From positions 48,230 to 112,229 of the forward strand of contig JAGKXD010000002.1 in NCBI GenBank assembly GCA_021151525.1: a stretch of DNA of 64,000 nt, written 5' to 3'. The notes beneath the pieces were generated by a model. That model was given only the letters and a program-made list of their open reading frames with translations. It was not told the origin of the DNA and did no database searches. The stretch is from Cellvibrionaceae bacterium. Its GTDB lineage: Bacteria > Pseudomonadota > Gammaproteobacteria > Pseudomonadales > Cellvibrionaceae. Positions 8,652 to 17,756 of this stretch are shown in pieces (position 1 is the stretch's first letter; each line of letters starts with the position of its first letter). The translations under genes were made by a program, and so were the position numbers.

Positions 8652-9032
8652 TTACTCCTTAGCGATTTTTGCCGCAGCCACAAATGCAATTTCTACCAGC
8701 ATTTTTGGGTCAAGAAGTTGTACGACTAAGCAGGCGCGTGAGGGGGCGCAACCGGCAGGTAACCACGCTTCCCATTGTGTGTTAAATGTCGCTGCATTTT
8801 TGGCGTCGGTTAAATAGATAGTTGCAGAGAGCAATTGCGATTTATCGCTGCCAATTTCGGCCAGTGTTGTTTCAGTTTGCACCAAAATTTGCGCGGTTTG
8901 GCTGATCATATCTTGTTCAGTGTTGGCGGCAACTTCTACAAAATGCGCAATACCATTGAAAACTGTAGCGTCTGACCAGCGCGGGGTGGGCCTCAAGCGT
9001 TTAATTTCATGAGATGGGTGTTGAATATCCAT
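8652..9032 (-). CDS. Rid family (YjgF/YER057c/UK114) protein
   Basis: A 126-residue protein of the Rid family. Conserved patterns include a hydrophobic AHFVEVAANTEQDMISQT segment, ATIYLTDAKNAATFNTQWEAW and the C-terminal SRACLVVQLLDPKMLVEIAFVAA; the PSRACL position carries the arginine that in RidA binds the carboxylate of imine substrates. RidA hydrolyses reactive 2-aminoacrylate, but this protein has no close RidA signature at its N-terminus and may belong to another Rid subgroup. It is divergent from the yejK gene, with only 68 bases between them, and converges on the GH16 gene. Specific substrate unknown. Confidence 0.87.
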   Translation of the reverse strand: MDIQHPSHEIKRLRPTPRWSDATVFNGIAHFVEVAANTEQDMISQTAQILVQTETTLAEIGSDKSQLLSATIYLTDAKNAATFNTQWEAWLPAGCAPSRACLVVQLLDPKMLVEIAFVAAAKIAKE

Positions 9033-9100
9033 ACTTATACCTGCGTGTTAAACTTTGGGTTTCAAAATTCCATCATCTTACTACATTCAGAATTTTTCTT

Positions 9101-10117
9101 ATGGCTTTCACCCACATCATTGCCCATCGCATCCAACGTTTGCAGCCCACTCAATCAGCCCAATTGCAATTGCGCCCCAGTATTTTTGATACCAATGGCA
9201 AATTGGAAGAGTTGGGTTACGAATTAAAAGTCAATTTTATTCGCAAGGGTGGAAAGTTTTACGGGCGGTTTTCGGCCGAGACAGTGGAATTTCCTTTTTC
9301 ATCTTGGTTGAGGGAGTTTCGTGAAGAACGCTTGAGTTTTGAAAGCTTTACCCACAAGGCGGTGCAACATTTTGCCAGTGCCTTGGAGAAAACAGAAACT
9401 ATTCTAGATGCTTATGTATTTTTCATCGTCGAAAAAATTGAAGCGGGTGAGTTGTTGTACGTTTTTATCGTTGAGCACACCAACGCTATTTATTTGGATG
9501 GTGAACTTGTTGTGGGCGATAGCTGCTTTTTGAATTCATCGCAATTTGGTTTGGCTGCAAAAATCTCTATGCAAGATTGGGATGGCGGTGAGTCAGCAAC
9601 TTATGTGGCGATTTTGCGTGAGCGCGGTGAAAAAGATTTGTCAGATGCCTTTACAGATTTTATTGGTTTCAGTGATAAGCACGATGTTAAGAGTGATACG
9701 GTCGAGTTTTTGAAAATTGTTGATAACTTCACCGAATCTTTGGATGAAAACACAGCCAAACTAACTCGCAATAAAGTGGTGGATTATTGCCTTGAGCAAA
9801 ACAAGGCGGGCAAGAGTGTGGTGATCAAAGATCTTTCAAATACGCTTTCGGAAGAATTAAAAACCTACGAGCCAGATCACTTTTCCCGCTATGTAGATTC
9901 AACGCAAGATCACATCAAGGCTGAATTTATTCCCGATACCAGCCAAGTGCGCAGCTATGCGCGAATTAGCGGTCGAAATGACTCCCTGAGTATGAGTTTT
10001 GATGCGGATTGTTTAGGTCAAAATATTCATTATGATGCGGCAAGCGACAGCTTGATTATCAAAAATTTACCACCTGCACTTAAGGCGCGCTTGCTGAAGC
10101 ATTTAAGCGCTCAATAA
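9101..10117 (+). CDS. yejK: Nucleoid-associated protein YejK/NdpA family
   Basis: A 338-residue protein of the YejK (NdpA) family of nucleoid-associated proteins, matching the family's usual length of about 335. Landmarks are the N-terminal IIAHRIQRL, the FYGRFSAETVEFPFSSWLREF region and the central CLEQNKAGKSVVIKDLSN. The open frame extends upstream to 9014, but the extra residues are not family-like; the ATG at 9101 (MAFTHIIAHR) is the right start. No clear Shine-Dalgarno precedes it, so initiation may be weak or leader-dependent. The gene stands alone and is followed by an intrinsic terminator. Its cellular role in this organism is inferred from the family. Confidence 0.92.
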   Translation: MAFTHIIAHRIQRLQPTQSAQLQLRPSIFDTNGKLEELGYELKVNFIRKGGKFYGRFSAETVEFPFSSWLREFREERLSFESFTHKAVQHFASALEKTETILDAYVFFIVEKIEAGELLYVFIVEHTNAIYLDGELVVGDSCFLNSSQFGLAAKISMQDWDGGESATYVAILRERGEKDLSDAFTDFIGFSDKHDVKSDTVEFLKIVDNFTESLDENTAKLTRNKVVDYCLEQNKAGKSVVIKDLSNTLSEELKTYEPDHFSRYVDSTQDHIKAEFIPDTSQVRSYARISGRNDSLSMSFDADCLGQNIHYDAASDSLIIKNLPPALKARLLKHLSAQ

Positions 10118-10135
10118 TCCGCTAAAAACCCGTTA

Positions 10136-10172
10136 AAAAGCCCTTAAAATCATGCTTTTTTAAGGGCTTTTC
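10136..10172 (+). terminator. Intrinsic terminator after yejK
   Basis: AAGCCCTTAAAA and TTTTTTAAGGGCTT form a stem of about 11 bp, flanked by A-runs and a T-run, so it could work in both directions. Confidence 0.85.
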
Positions 10173-10202
10173 TTGCCTTATTTTTCCCGTCATTTTTAAC
10201 AC

Positions 10203-10229
10203 AACTTTAGCGTTTATAAACGTAAAGTT
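10203..10229. promoter_or_regulatory. Long near-perfect palindrome upstream of the GH3 gene
   Basis: AACTTTA (10203-10209), one unpaired G, the perfect palindrome CGTTTATAAACG (10211-10222) and TAAAGTT (10223-10229) make a two-fold symmetric block of 26 paired bases. It sits 90 bases upstream of the GH3 start, in the position expected of an operator. No regulator can be named. Confidence 0.6.
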
Positions 10230-10237
10230 CGTTCGTG

Positions 10238-10251
10238 TTTTTGTACAAAAA
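10238..10251. promoter_or_regulatory. 14-bp perfect palindrome TTTTTGTACAAAAA
   Basis: A perfect palindrome centred between 10244 and 10245, only 8 bases after the longer palindrome. Together they look like a two-site operator for the GH3 gene, or an operator over its promoter. Confidence 0.5.
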
Positions 10252-10318
10252 TGCTACATTTTGTGAGGTAATTATTTAAAAAATATATCTCCATTTCTGT
10301 ACATAAAAGGCACTACCT

Positions 10319-12912
10319 ATGAACAATAAATCACTGATGCGTTCGCTGGTTTCGGGAGCGGTATTATTGTCGTTAATATCCGCTTGTGATTCCAAAAAAA
10401 CCGAAGCGCCAGCACCTGTTGCAAGCTCAACTCCTGCGGCGAGTGTACCGGCAAAAGTTGAATGGCCTGCACTCACCAGCGCGATTAAAAAAGATCCCGC
10501 TGTTGAAGCGCGAATTGCTGATTTACTCAGCCGTATGACGCTGGAAGAAAAAATTGGCCAGCTTATTCAGCCCGAAATTAAATTCCTCACGCCAGAAGAT
10601 GTAAAACAATATCACGTTGGCTCTGTACTCAATGGCGGTGGCAGCACTCCAGGCAGTAATAAACACGCCACCATGCAAGACTGGGTAAAAATGGCGGATG
10701 GTTTTTATAATGCATCGGTTGATAAATCCAATGGGCGTATTGGTATTCCAATTATGTGGGGTACAGATGCCGTGCATGGTTTGGGTAACGTGTAGGTGCA
10801 ACACTGTTCCCACACAATATTGCCTTGGGGGCGACTAACGATCCTGAATTATTGAAACAAATTGGTTGGGCAACTGCGCGTGAAATTGCGGTGACAGGTT
10901 TGGATTGGGATTTCTCGCCAACGGTTGCGGTCGCACGTGATGATCGCTGGGGCCGCACTTACGAATCTTGGTCAGAAGATCCACAAATTGTTGGCTCTTT
11001 TGCTGGAAAAATGGTTGAAGGTTTGCAAGGCGAGGGTGGTTCAAAAGAACTTCTCGATAACAACCATGTTATCGCAACCTCAAAACATTTTATTGGTGAT
11101 GGCGGTACGTTAAACGGTGTTGATCGTGGGCCAACTCAGGGCGATGAAGCATTCTTGCGCGATATTCACGGCGCGGGTTATTTCAGTGCAATTACATCCG
11201 GCGTGCAAGTGGTGATGGCGTCCTTCACCAGTTTTGACGGTACGCGCATGCACGGCCACAAACATTTGTTGACCGATGTTTTAAAAGGCCAAATGGGTTT
11301 TGATGGCTTGGTTGTTGGCGATTGGAGCGGTCACAGTTTTATTCCCGGTTGTACTGCGGTGAATTGTGCTGCGTCATTAATGGCTGGTTTGGATATTTAC
11401 ATGGTTCCCGAACCAAACTGGAAAGATCTCTACAACAATTTATTAGCTCAAGCAAAATCTGGCGAAATTACTCAAGAGCGTTTAAATGATGCCGTGAGTC
11501 GTATTTTGCGCGTGAAAATTCGCGCAGGTTTATTCGAAAAAGGTGCGCCTTCTACACGTCCTCTCGCCGGCAAAAAGGAATTGTTGGGTGCGCCAGAGCA
11601 TCGCGCCGTTGCACGTCAAGCTGTGCGTGAATCTTTGGTGTTGTTGAAAAACAAAAATAATCTTTTGCCAATTGCGCCTAAACAAAAAGTATTGGTTGCG
11701 GGCGATGGCGCAGACAATATCGGCAAACAAGCCGGTGGTTGGTCTGTAACTTGGCAAGGTACAGGTAATGTGAATTCTGATTTCCCCGGTGCAACCTCTA
11801 TTTTTGCCGGTATTAATCAAGCAGTGACCGCTGCTGGTGGTAACGCAACCTTGAGTGTTGATGGTTCTTTTAAAGATAAGCCCGATGTTGCAATCGTTGT
11901 GTTCGGTGAAGATCCTTACGCAGAAATGCAAGGTGATGTTGGCAGCATGGCTTACAAACCACGCTCAACAGCTGATTGGGATTTGTTGAAAAAATTGCGC
12001 GCTCAGGGCATACCAGTTGTATCGCTATTTATTTCTGGCCGCCCACTGTGGGTGAATCGTGAAATCAATGCGTCAGATGCGTTCGTTGCAATTTGGCAAC
12101 CAGGTACTGAAGGTGCAGGTGTTGCAGATGTAATCTTCAAAAAGGCAGACGGCTCCGTTAATTTCGACATGAAAGGTCGTTTGAGTTTCTCTTGGCCAAA
12201 ATTGCCTGATCAAACTCCGCTTAACCGTGGCGATAAAAATTACGATCCACTTTTTGCTTACGGTTATGGTTTGAGTTATGCGGATAAAAATACGTTAGGC
12301 GATGATCTTTCTGAAGAAGGCCCTAAAGCTGCTGAAGCGATGGACGTGATGGAAATCTTTAATCGTCGCCCCATTGATCCCTGGCAATTGGAAATTATTG
12401 GCTTCCAAAATGATCTAGTGCCAATGAACAGCAACACTGTAAAAGCATCATCCTTAATGATTCAAGCGGTTGATCGCGAAGTGCAAGAAGATGCGCGTCG
12501 TGTGCAGTGGAATGGTTCAGGTAGCGGTCAAGTTGCTTTGTCAGTGGGTAATCGTCAAGACTTTATCAATTACGTGAAGAGTGACTCAGCCTTGGTGTTT
12601 GATATCAAAGTGGATGCAGCGCCAAGCGCGACAACCTTCTTGCGTTTGGGTTGCGGTTCTTACTGTGCATCGGATATCGACCTGACGGAACACCTGAAGG
12701 CAGCTACAGGCAAAGGCTGGGAAACTGTGACTGTGCCTTTAAGTTGCTACCCAAATTCAGGTGCTAACTTCGGTGTAGCGCAGCCACCAAGCGAGTTCTG
12801 GACGCAAGTTTTGCAACCATTTTCACTGTTAACCAAAGGTACTTTGGATGTAACTTTTGCTAAAGTTCGCTTGGTGAAAGGTGCAGGTAAGGACGCTGCT
12901 TGCCCTAAATAA
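10319..12912 (+). pseudogene. GH3 beta-glucosidase lipoprotein, reading frame broken near 10790
   Basis: Two consecutive frames together make one GH3 exo-beta-glucosidase of about 864 residues. The first (10319-10795) holds a lipoprotein signal (LLSLISAC), the TLEEKIGQL start of the GH3 barrel and GTDAVHG, then meets TAG. Dropping one frame, GATLFPHNIALGA resumes directly from 10797 and continues to 12912 with KHFIGDGGT, the nucleophile aspartate of GLVVGDWSGH (codon 11320-11322), the second GH3 domain, and a C-terminal ExoP-type carbohydrate-binding-like domain with a Cys pair near the end. A single missing base between about 10789 and 10798 explains everything. Nothing else in the gene is damaged, so this is either a recent mutation or a sequence error. 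If intact, the enzyme would release glucose from cello- or laminari-oligosaccharides. Confidence 0.9.
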
Positions 12913-12929
12913 GTTAATGTTTGTGTGGA

Positions 12930-12967
12930 AAAATCCCCGTCAACGCAAGTTGGCGGGGATTTTTTTA
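12930..12967 (+). terminator. Intrinsic terminator after the GH3 gene
   Basis: AAATCCCCGTCAAC and GTTGGCGGGGATTT form a long stem with one mismatch around GCAA, followed by a T-run. Confidence 0.9.
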
Positions 12968-13126
12968 TGGAGTGAGTTTTTGGCCAAAGTGTTTAAATAT
13001 GTAATATATATCGTAATATTTTGTTGATTGGCTAAAAATAGGATTTAGCGGTAAGCCGCTTGTTTGTCATTCATTTGTGCGAATTACTACTACTCTCATA
13101 ATGCACACCAAACACAGGAGAAAATA

Positions 13127-15154
13127 ATGAAGAAATACCTACTAGCCTCGGTCAGCTGCATGGTGCTCGCTGCGGCGGCGCAAGCAGATACATACAGTTT
13201 GAAATCACCCAATTCACGTGTTCAAGTGGACTTAAGCAACAACGGTAACGGCCTGAGTTACACCGTGAGTTTGGACGGCAAGCAGTTCATCAGCGAATCT
13301 TCATTGGGCTTGATTATCAATGACTTACCCATCGGCAAAAATGAAATGCAATTTGTGGGTAAAGAAGAATCCAGCGTAAATACCAGCTTTAATTTGGTCG
13401 TGGGTAGAACCAAAAGCGTTGCCGATCACTACAACACTTACACTTTGAAATTCACCGCGAAAGACGAGCGTAAACTTAATTTGAATCTAATCGTTCGTGC
13501 CTATGACGAAGGTGTGGCGATTCGCTACCAATTGCCTAATCAATCTGGTTTAACGCAATTCACTATTCAAAATGAATTGACTCGTTTTGGCTTTGCGGAT
13601 GATTACAGCTGTTTTGGTCTCAACCTCGGCAAATTTGCCAACAGCCATGAAGGCGAGTTTGACCCTGTAAAAGCTTCTTCAATTCGCGAACACAACCTCT
13701 ACGATAATCCGCTGGTATGTAAAACCGGCGTAGGGCAAACCACATTTGCGCTAGCCGAATCTGATGTGCGCGATTATCCCGGCTCATGGTTTACCGGTCG
13801 TGGTGATGGTGAAAATGGTGTAGATATTCGTTTAACTCCTCGTTTTGATAGCCGCCCTGATGGTTTGGAGAAGGCTTCAGTAAGAGCCAACATGACTACA
13901 GACGGATTCAAAACGCCTTGGCGCGTCATCATGTTGGGTGACACGCCGGGCAAGCTGACAGAATCATCTTTAATTGCTGCCTTGGGTGAACCAACTCAAC
14001 TCAAAGATACAAGCTGGATTAAACCCGGTAAAACGGCGTGGGATTGGTGGAATGACAATCAAGTAGTGTTTGGAAAAGGCGCCACCGCTGCCAAGCCCGG
14101 CATGAATACCGATACCTACAAAGCTTATATCGATTTCGCCGCTACCCTTGGCTTGGATTACATTCTCATTGACGAAGGTTGGCACCAAGGTTCAACAACT
14201 ACCAGTAAACCCGGTTCAGATGTGCTGAAACCTGTTGCTGCTATGGATATGCCAGCACTACTCCGTTATGCGAAAAGTAAAAAGATCGGTATTTGGGTGT
14301 GGTTGCAGTGGAAACAACTGGATTGGCAAATGGAAGACGCCTTGGCCACTTATGAGAAATGGGGCATTAAGGGCATCAAAGTTGATTTTATGGATCGCTC
14401 AGATCAAGAGATGGTGGATTACTTTCACAAGCTGCTTTCAACCGCAGCTAAATATCACATCATGGTGGATTTACACGGTGCCTATCCGCCTAACGGCTTG
14501 GTGAGAACTTACCCCAACTTTATCACCCAAGAGGGTGTAATGGGCGCTGAGTACAACAAGTGGAGTGGCCGCGTAACGGCAACACATAATGTGACTCTGC
14601 CATTCACTCGTATGATTCTCGGCCCCATTGATTACACACCCGGCGGCTTCCGTCATGCAACGCCAGAAGAATTTCCAAAACTGCGTCGCAATACTTTGCC
14701 CTACGTAAAAACAACACGCGGCCAAGCGGTTGCCATGTATGTTGTTTACGACAGCCCACTGCAAATGTTGGCGGATTCTCCCATCACCTATTCAAAAACA
14801 GAAGGTGCTTGGCCGAAACCAAAAAGCGATTGGGAAGATGGTTTGGAATTTATCAAAGACGTTCCAACAACCTGGGATGAGACGCGAATTTTGCAGGGTG
14901 ATATTGGTCAGTACATTGTCAGCGCACGTCGCAAAGGTAAGGATTGGTACATTGGTGCAATGACCAACGAAGCGGGGCGAACCTTAACAATTCCGCTCAA
15001 CTTTTTGGATAAAGGCAATTACAAGGTTCAAACCTGGCAAGATGGAAAAACAATTTCCACTTTAACTAAAGCAGATTCAACACACACAAGTGCGGACAGT
15101 TTAACGCTGACCTTGGCGCCATCTGGCGGTGCAGTAGTTCTGTTGAAAAAATAA
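13127..15154 (+). CDS. GH97 alpha-glycosidase, exported
   Basis: A 675-residue exported glycoside hydrolase of family 97. Signal peptide MKKYLLASVSCMVLAAAAQA; N-terminal beta-super-sandwich (about 22-270), a (beta/alpha)8 barrel (about 280-560) and a C-terminal beta domain. Family landmarks are YILIDEGWHQG, KVDFMDRSDQ and FITQEGVMGAEYNKW. GH97 contains inverting alpha-glucosidases (SusB) and retaining alpha-galactosidases; the retaining group has a nucleophile aspartate after barrel strand 4, and D420 in KVDF is in a matching place, so the substrate class is open. The start is the ATG at 13127, with AGGAG 6 bases upstream; the frame open upstream to 13064 is not coding. It needs Ca2+ if like its relatives. 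It stands as its own unit between two hairpins. Confidence 0.92.
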   Translation: MKKYLLASVSCMVLAAAAQADTYSLKSPNSRVQVDLSNNGNGLSYTVSLDGKQFISESSLGLIINDLPIGKNEMQFVGKEESSVNTSFNLVVGRTKSVADHYNTYTLKFTAKDERKLNLNLIVRAYDEGVAIRYQLPNQSGLTQFTIQNELTRFGFADDYSCFGLNLGKFANSHEGEFDPVKASSIREHNLYDNPLVCKTGVGQTTFALAESDVRDYPGSWFTGRGDGENGVDIRLTPRFDSRPDGLEKASVRANMTTDGFKTPWRVIMLGDTPGKLTESSLIAALGEPTQLKDTSWIKPGKTAWDWWNDNQVVFGKGATAAKPGMNTDTYKAYIDFAATLGLDYILIDEGWHQGSTTTSKPGSDVLKPVAAMDMPALLRYAKSKKIGIWVWLQWKQLDWQMEDALATYEKWGIKGIKVDFMDRSDQEMVDYFHKLLSTAAKYHIMVDLHGAYPPNGLVRTYPNFITQEGVMGAEYNKWSGRVTATHNVTLPFTRMILGPIDYTPGGFRHATPEEFPKLRRNTLPYVKTTRGQAVAMYVVYDSPLQMLADSPITYSKTEGAWPKPKSDWEDGLEFIKDVPTTWDETRILQGDIGQYIVSARRKGKDWYIGAMTNEAGRTLTIPLNFLDKGNYKVQTWQDGKTISTLTKADSTHTSADSLTLTLAPSGGAVVLLKK

Positions 15155-15170
15155 TTTTCCCGCAAAGAAT

Positions 15171-15197
15171 GCCCTTCACATTTTAAATGTGGAGGGC
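15171..15197 (+). terminator. Hairpin after the GH97 gene, without a T-tract
   Basis: GCCCTTCACATTT and AAATGTGGAGGGC form a 13-bp stem with one T-G pair and almost no loop. No T-run follows, so it may be a 3'-end stabilising structure or a weak terminator. Confidence 0.55.
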
Positions 15198-15359
15198 ATC
15201 TCAAATAAGAAAAAATGCATAATCTAATGATTTAAATAGTTTTTCTGGCTAAGTCTCTTGTAGTGCCATTCACTTCCCCGTCTGTAAACTCCTATCCCTT
15301 AAGATTGCCTTAATTTTTCCGTGTAAGACTTAATCCAACTCTTTCATGATTGGTGTCTT

Positions 15360-15908
15360 ATGAATCATTCTCCTCGCTATCATGTGCTTACCCAGCTAAT
15401 ACATTGGCTAACTTTTTTTGCAATAGCTGCTGTACTTATTGCAGTTTGCTTACGCGAATTTACTGAAGACGACGATTTGCGGTTGCAGTTGCTCAACCTG
15501 CACAGGTCACTCGGGGTGCTGGTATTGGTACTCTTTGTGATTCGCCTTGTGGTTCGATATTTCTATTTTTTCACGCACGTCACAGCTGATTTGCCCAAGA
15601 TTTTAAGACGCTTGGCAGGTGCAGGGCACATCTTTATTTATTCACTTTTATTTTTTGTTCCTTTAGTGGGGTGGCTATACACCAACGCTGCCGGAAAACC
15701 TGTGTTGTTTTTTGGTGGAATTCAATTGCCTGCATTACTCCATAAAAACCGAGCGCTTGCAGAAAATTTAGGCGAGTTGCATGAAGTTTTTGCGTGGGTA
15801 TTTATCGTTGTGGTTATCGGCCATATAGCGGCCGCTTTGTGGCATCACTTTGTGCGAAAAGATCATGTGTTGCGTGCAATGTTACCTGCTTGGTTAAACA
15901 AAAAATAA
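15360..15908 (+). CDS. Cytochrome b561 family protein
   Basis: A 182-residue inner-membrane protein with four hydrophobic helices and histidines placed for two b hemes: H7/H15 region (RYHVLTQLIHWL), LNLHRSLGVL, GAGHIFIYSLLF, and LHEVFAWVFIVVVIGHIAAALWHH is the fourth-helix region (split by residues about 143-166). This is the bacterial CybB/b561 pattern. CybB oxidises ubiquinol or passes electrons to and from soluble partners; here it heads an apparent operon with a fused cytochrome-porin and a small cytochrome c, so it is the likely link to the quinone pool. Gap to the next gene is 43 bases, with GGAG before the next start. Confidence 0.88.
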   Translation: MNHSPRYHVLTQLIHWLTFFAIAAVLIAVCLREFTEDDDLRLQLLNLHRSLGVLVLVLFVIRLVVRYFYFFTHVTADLPKILRRLAGAGHIFIYSLLFFVPLVGWLYTNAAGKPVLFFGGIQLPALLHKNRALAENLGELHEVFAWVFIVVVIGHIAAALWHHFVRKDHVLRAMLPAWLNKK

Positions 15909-15951
15909 TTGATCTGTAGTCATTGTAGATACTTAGATAGGAGCTCTTACG

Positions 15952-17334
15952 ATGAGTGATTTTGCACGAGTTAATTGCTATAAAAAATTCACATTACGTA
16001 AATATATCACCTCATTTGTGGTGATGATTGGCGCATGTATTTCATTCAGTGCGCATGCCTTACCCAGTTTTGCACGACAAACTGGCCAAGAATGTGCCGC
16101 CTGCCACGTAGGTGCATTTGGTCCGCAATTAACACCCTATGGTCAAAAATTTAAAATTGGTGGTTACACTGATAAAGCTGGTGACGCCAGTCCTGTTCCT
16201 ATTTCTGCAATGTTAGTAGGTGTGTTTGATCAAACGTCTAAAGATTTGCCTGAAGATGCGGGCCCGCACAATGGCACCAACAATAATAGTGCGTTACAAG
16301 AAGCATCCATTTTTCTTGCTGGTGGCGTGACCGATCATTTAGGTGGTTTAGTTCAAGTAACTTATTCAGGCATTGATCGCGCAACGGCAATTGATAACGT
16401 CGATATTCGTTATGCGCGCACGGTAACCATTGCCGATCAGGAGTCGGTCATTGGTGTGTCTTTAAATAATAATCCTACCAACCAAGATCCTTGGAATACA
16501 GTTCCCGCGTGGGGCTTCCCTTACATGGCTGCTGACCTTGCGCCAGGCCCTAATGGCTCGCCATTAATTGCGGGAGGTTTAGAACAACAAGTCTTGGGTT
16601 TAACAGCTTATGTTTCGTGGGACGATAAAATTTACGCCGAGGCGGGAGCTTATCGCACGCAATCCAACAGTTTGTTAAAACGCACACATGTTATTGAAAC
16701 TGTAGATGACGTAAGTGAAATTTCGGGAGCAGCGCCTTATTGGCGAGTGGCTTATAGTAATTCATTTAATCGACAAAACATGAGTGTGGGTTTGTTTGGT
16801 TTACAGGCTGATATTCATCCGGGGCGCCAGCCGGGCCCAGCCGATAAATACAATGACGTAGGTGTTGATGCTACTTATCAATTTATGGGAACTCGTCGCC
16901 ATATATTTTCCGTAAACGCGAGTTTGATTCACGAAACCCAAGCGCTTAATGCAACGCTTGCCAGCGATGGTGCGGAACGAAAAAATAATCAAACCAATGC
17001 GCTCAATGTAAATGGTTCATACTATTTTAAAAATACTTATGGTGTAACCTTAGGGCATTTTAATAACTTTGGATCAAAAACAGATCAAACATTATTTGCC
17101 GAAAACCCTGTGGATGGAAGCCGTACGGGGCATTCAGATTCCAGTGGTTTCGTAATGCAAGCAGACTACACTCCTTTTGGAAAAGAAGGCTCATCACCTT
17201 TTGCGAATGTTCGTTTTGGTTTGCAATACACTCTTTACAGTAAGTACAACGGCGCCAGCAAAAATTACGATGGTTTTGGGCGTGATGCATCGGACAACAA
17301 TACCTTGATGTTTATGATCTGGGCTTCAATTTAA
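15952..17334 (+). CDS. Cyc2-like fused cytochrome c and outer-membrane beta-barrel
   Basis: A 460-residue exported protein. Signal peptide to about residue 36 (SFSAHA), then one heme c motif C48-A-A-C51-H52 within LPSFARQTGQECAACH, immediately followed by PQLTPYGQKFKIGGYT and a long C-terminal region of alternating beta strands ending in MFMIWASI, as in outer-membrane barrels. A single-heme domain with the FARQTG..C..CH signature fused to a porin-like barrel is the architecture of Cyc2, the outer-membrane Fe(II)-oxidising cytochrome; the length also fits. Related proteins occur in many heterotrophs where iron oxidation is unproven, so the function here could be electron uptake, electron disposal or metal redox. 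It sits between cytochrome b561 and a small cytochrome c, and its stop overlaps the start of the latter. Confidence 0.85.
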   Translation: MSDFARVNCYKKFTLRKYITSFVVMIGACISFSAHALPSFARQTGQECAACHVGAFGPQLTPYGQKFKIGGYTDKAGDASPVPISAMLVGVFDQTSKDLPEDAGPHNGTNNNSALQEASIFLAGGVTDHLGGLVQVTYSGIDRATAIDNVDIRYARTVTIADQESVIGVSLNNNPTNQDPWNTVPAWGFPYMAADLAPGPNGSPLIAGGLEQQVLGLTAYVSWDDKIYAEAGAYRTQSNSLLKRTHVIETVDDVSEISGAAPYWRVAYSNSFNRQNMSVGLFGLQADIHPGRQPGPADKYNDVGVDATYQFMGTRRHIFSVNASLIHETQALNATLASDGAERKNNQTNALNVNGSYYFKNTYGVTLGHFNNFGSKTDQTLFAENPVDGSRTGHSDSSGFVMQADYTPFGKEGSSPFANVRFGLQYTLYSKYNGASKNYDGFGRDASDNNTLMFMIWASI

Positions 17335-17747
17335 TGGGATGTAGTGCTATGCAAAATCAACCATTGTTGACTTCAAAAAAAGTATTTTTAGCTGTTGTGA
17401 TCGGTTGTATTAGCCTGGGTGTGATAAATGCCTACGCTGCCGACGTTAACGCTGGTGCAGATTCGTTTGATGCTAATTGCGCTGAGTGTCACAGCATTGC
17501 TAAACCGCTGAAAAATAAAAAAGGTCCTGGCTTATTGGGTGTCGTTGGCAGGCAATCTGCTGCCAATGCGGGCTTTGATTATTCGGATGCGATGAAAGCA
17601 GCGAACTTAACTTGGACGGAAGATAAGTTGGATGCCTACATCACCAACCCCAAAGCCGTGGTGCCCAACGATAAAATGAAATTTAAAGGTTTGGCTAATG
17701 CAGCAGAGCGTGCAGATTTAATTGCATTTCTCGCTCAGCAAAAGTAG
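17334..17747 (+). CDS. Class I cytochrome c, periplasmic
   Basis: A 137-residue exported cytochrome. A signal peptide ends near residue 36 (INAYAA). The heme motif is C49-A-E-C52-H53, the sixth ligand is M115 in PNDKMKFKGL, and GPGLLGVVGRQSA between them is typical of c2/c550-type cytochromes. Mature size is about 100 residues. The ATG at 17334 overlaps the previous stop (TAATG); the ATG at 17349 would remove five residues and is also possible. In this operon it is the natural carrier between the outer-membrane Cyc2-like protein and the inner-membrane b561. It converges on the LysR gene with a 9-base gap. Confidence 0.92.
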   Translation: MGCSAMQNQPLLTSKKVFLAVVIGCISLGVINAYAADVNAGADSFDANCAECHSIAKPLKNKKGPGLLGVVGRQSAANAGFDYSDAMKAANLTWTEDKLDAYITNPKAVVPNDKMKFKGLANAAERADLIAFLAQQK

Positions 17748-17756
17748 TGCTGAATT

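Noticed and set aside
10770..10800. Programmed -1 frameshift to express the GH3 gene
   Set aside because: T TTG GGT is a slippery-type heptamer in the right frame, but after a -1 slip the next codon is TAA, so the downstream frame cannot be reached there. A deletion or sequencing error explains the break better.
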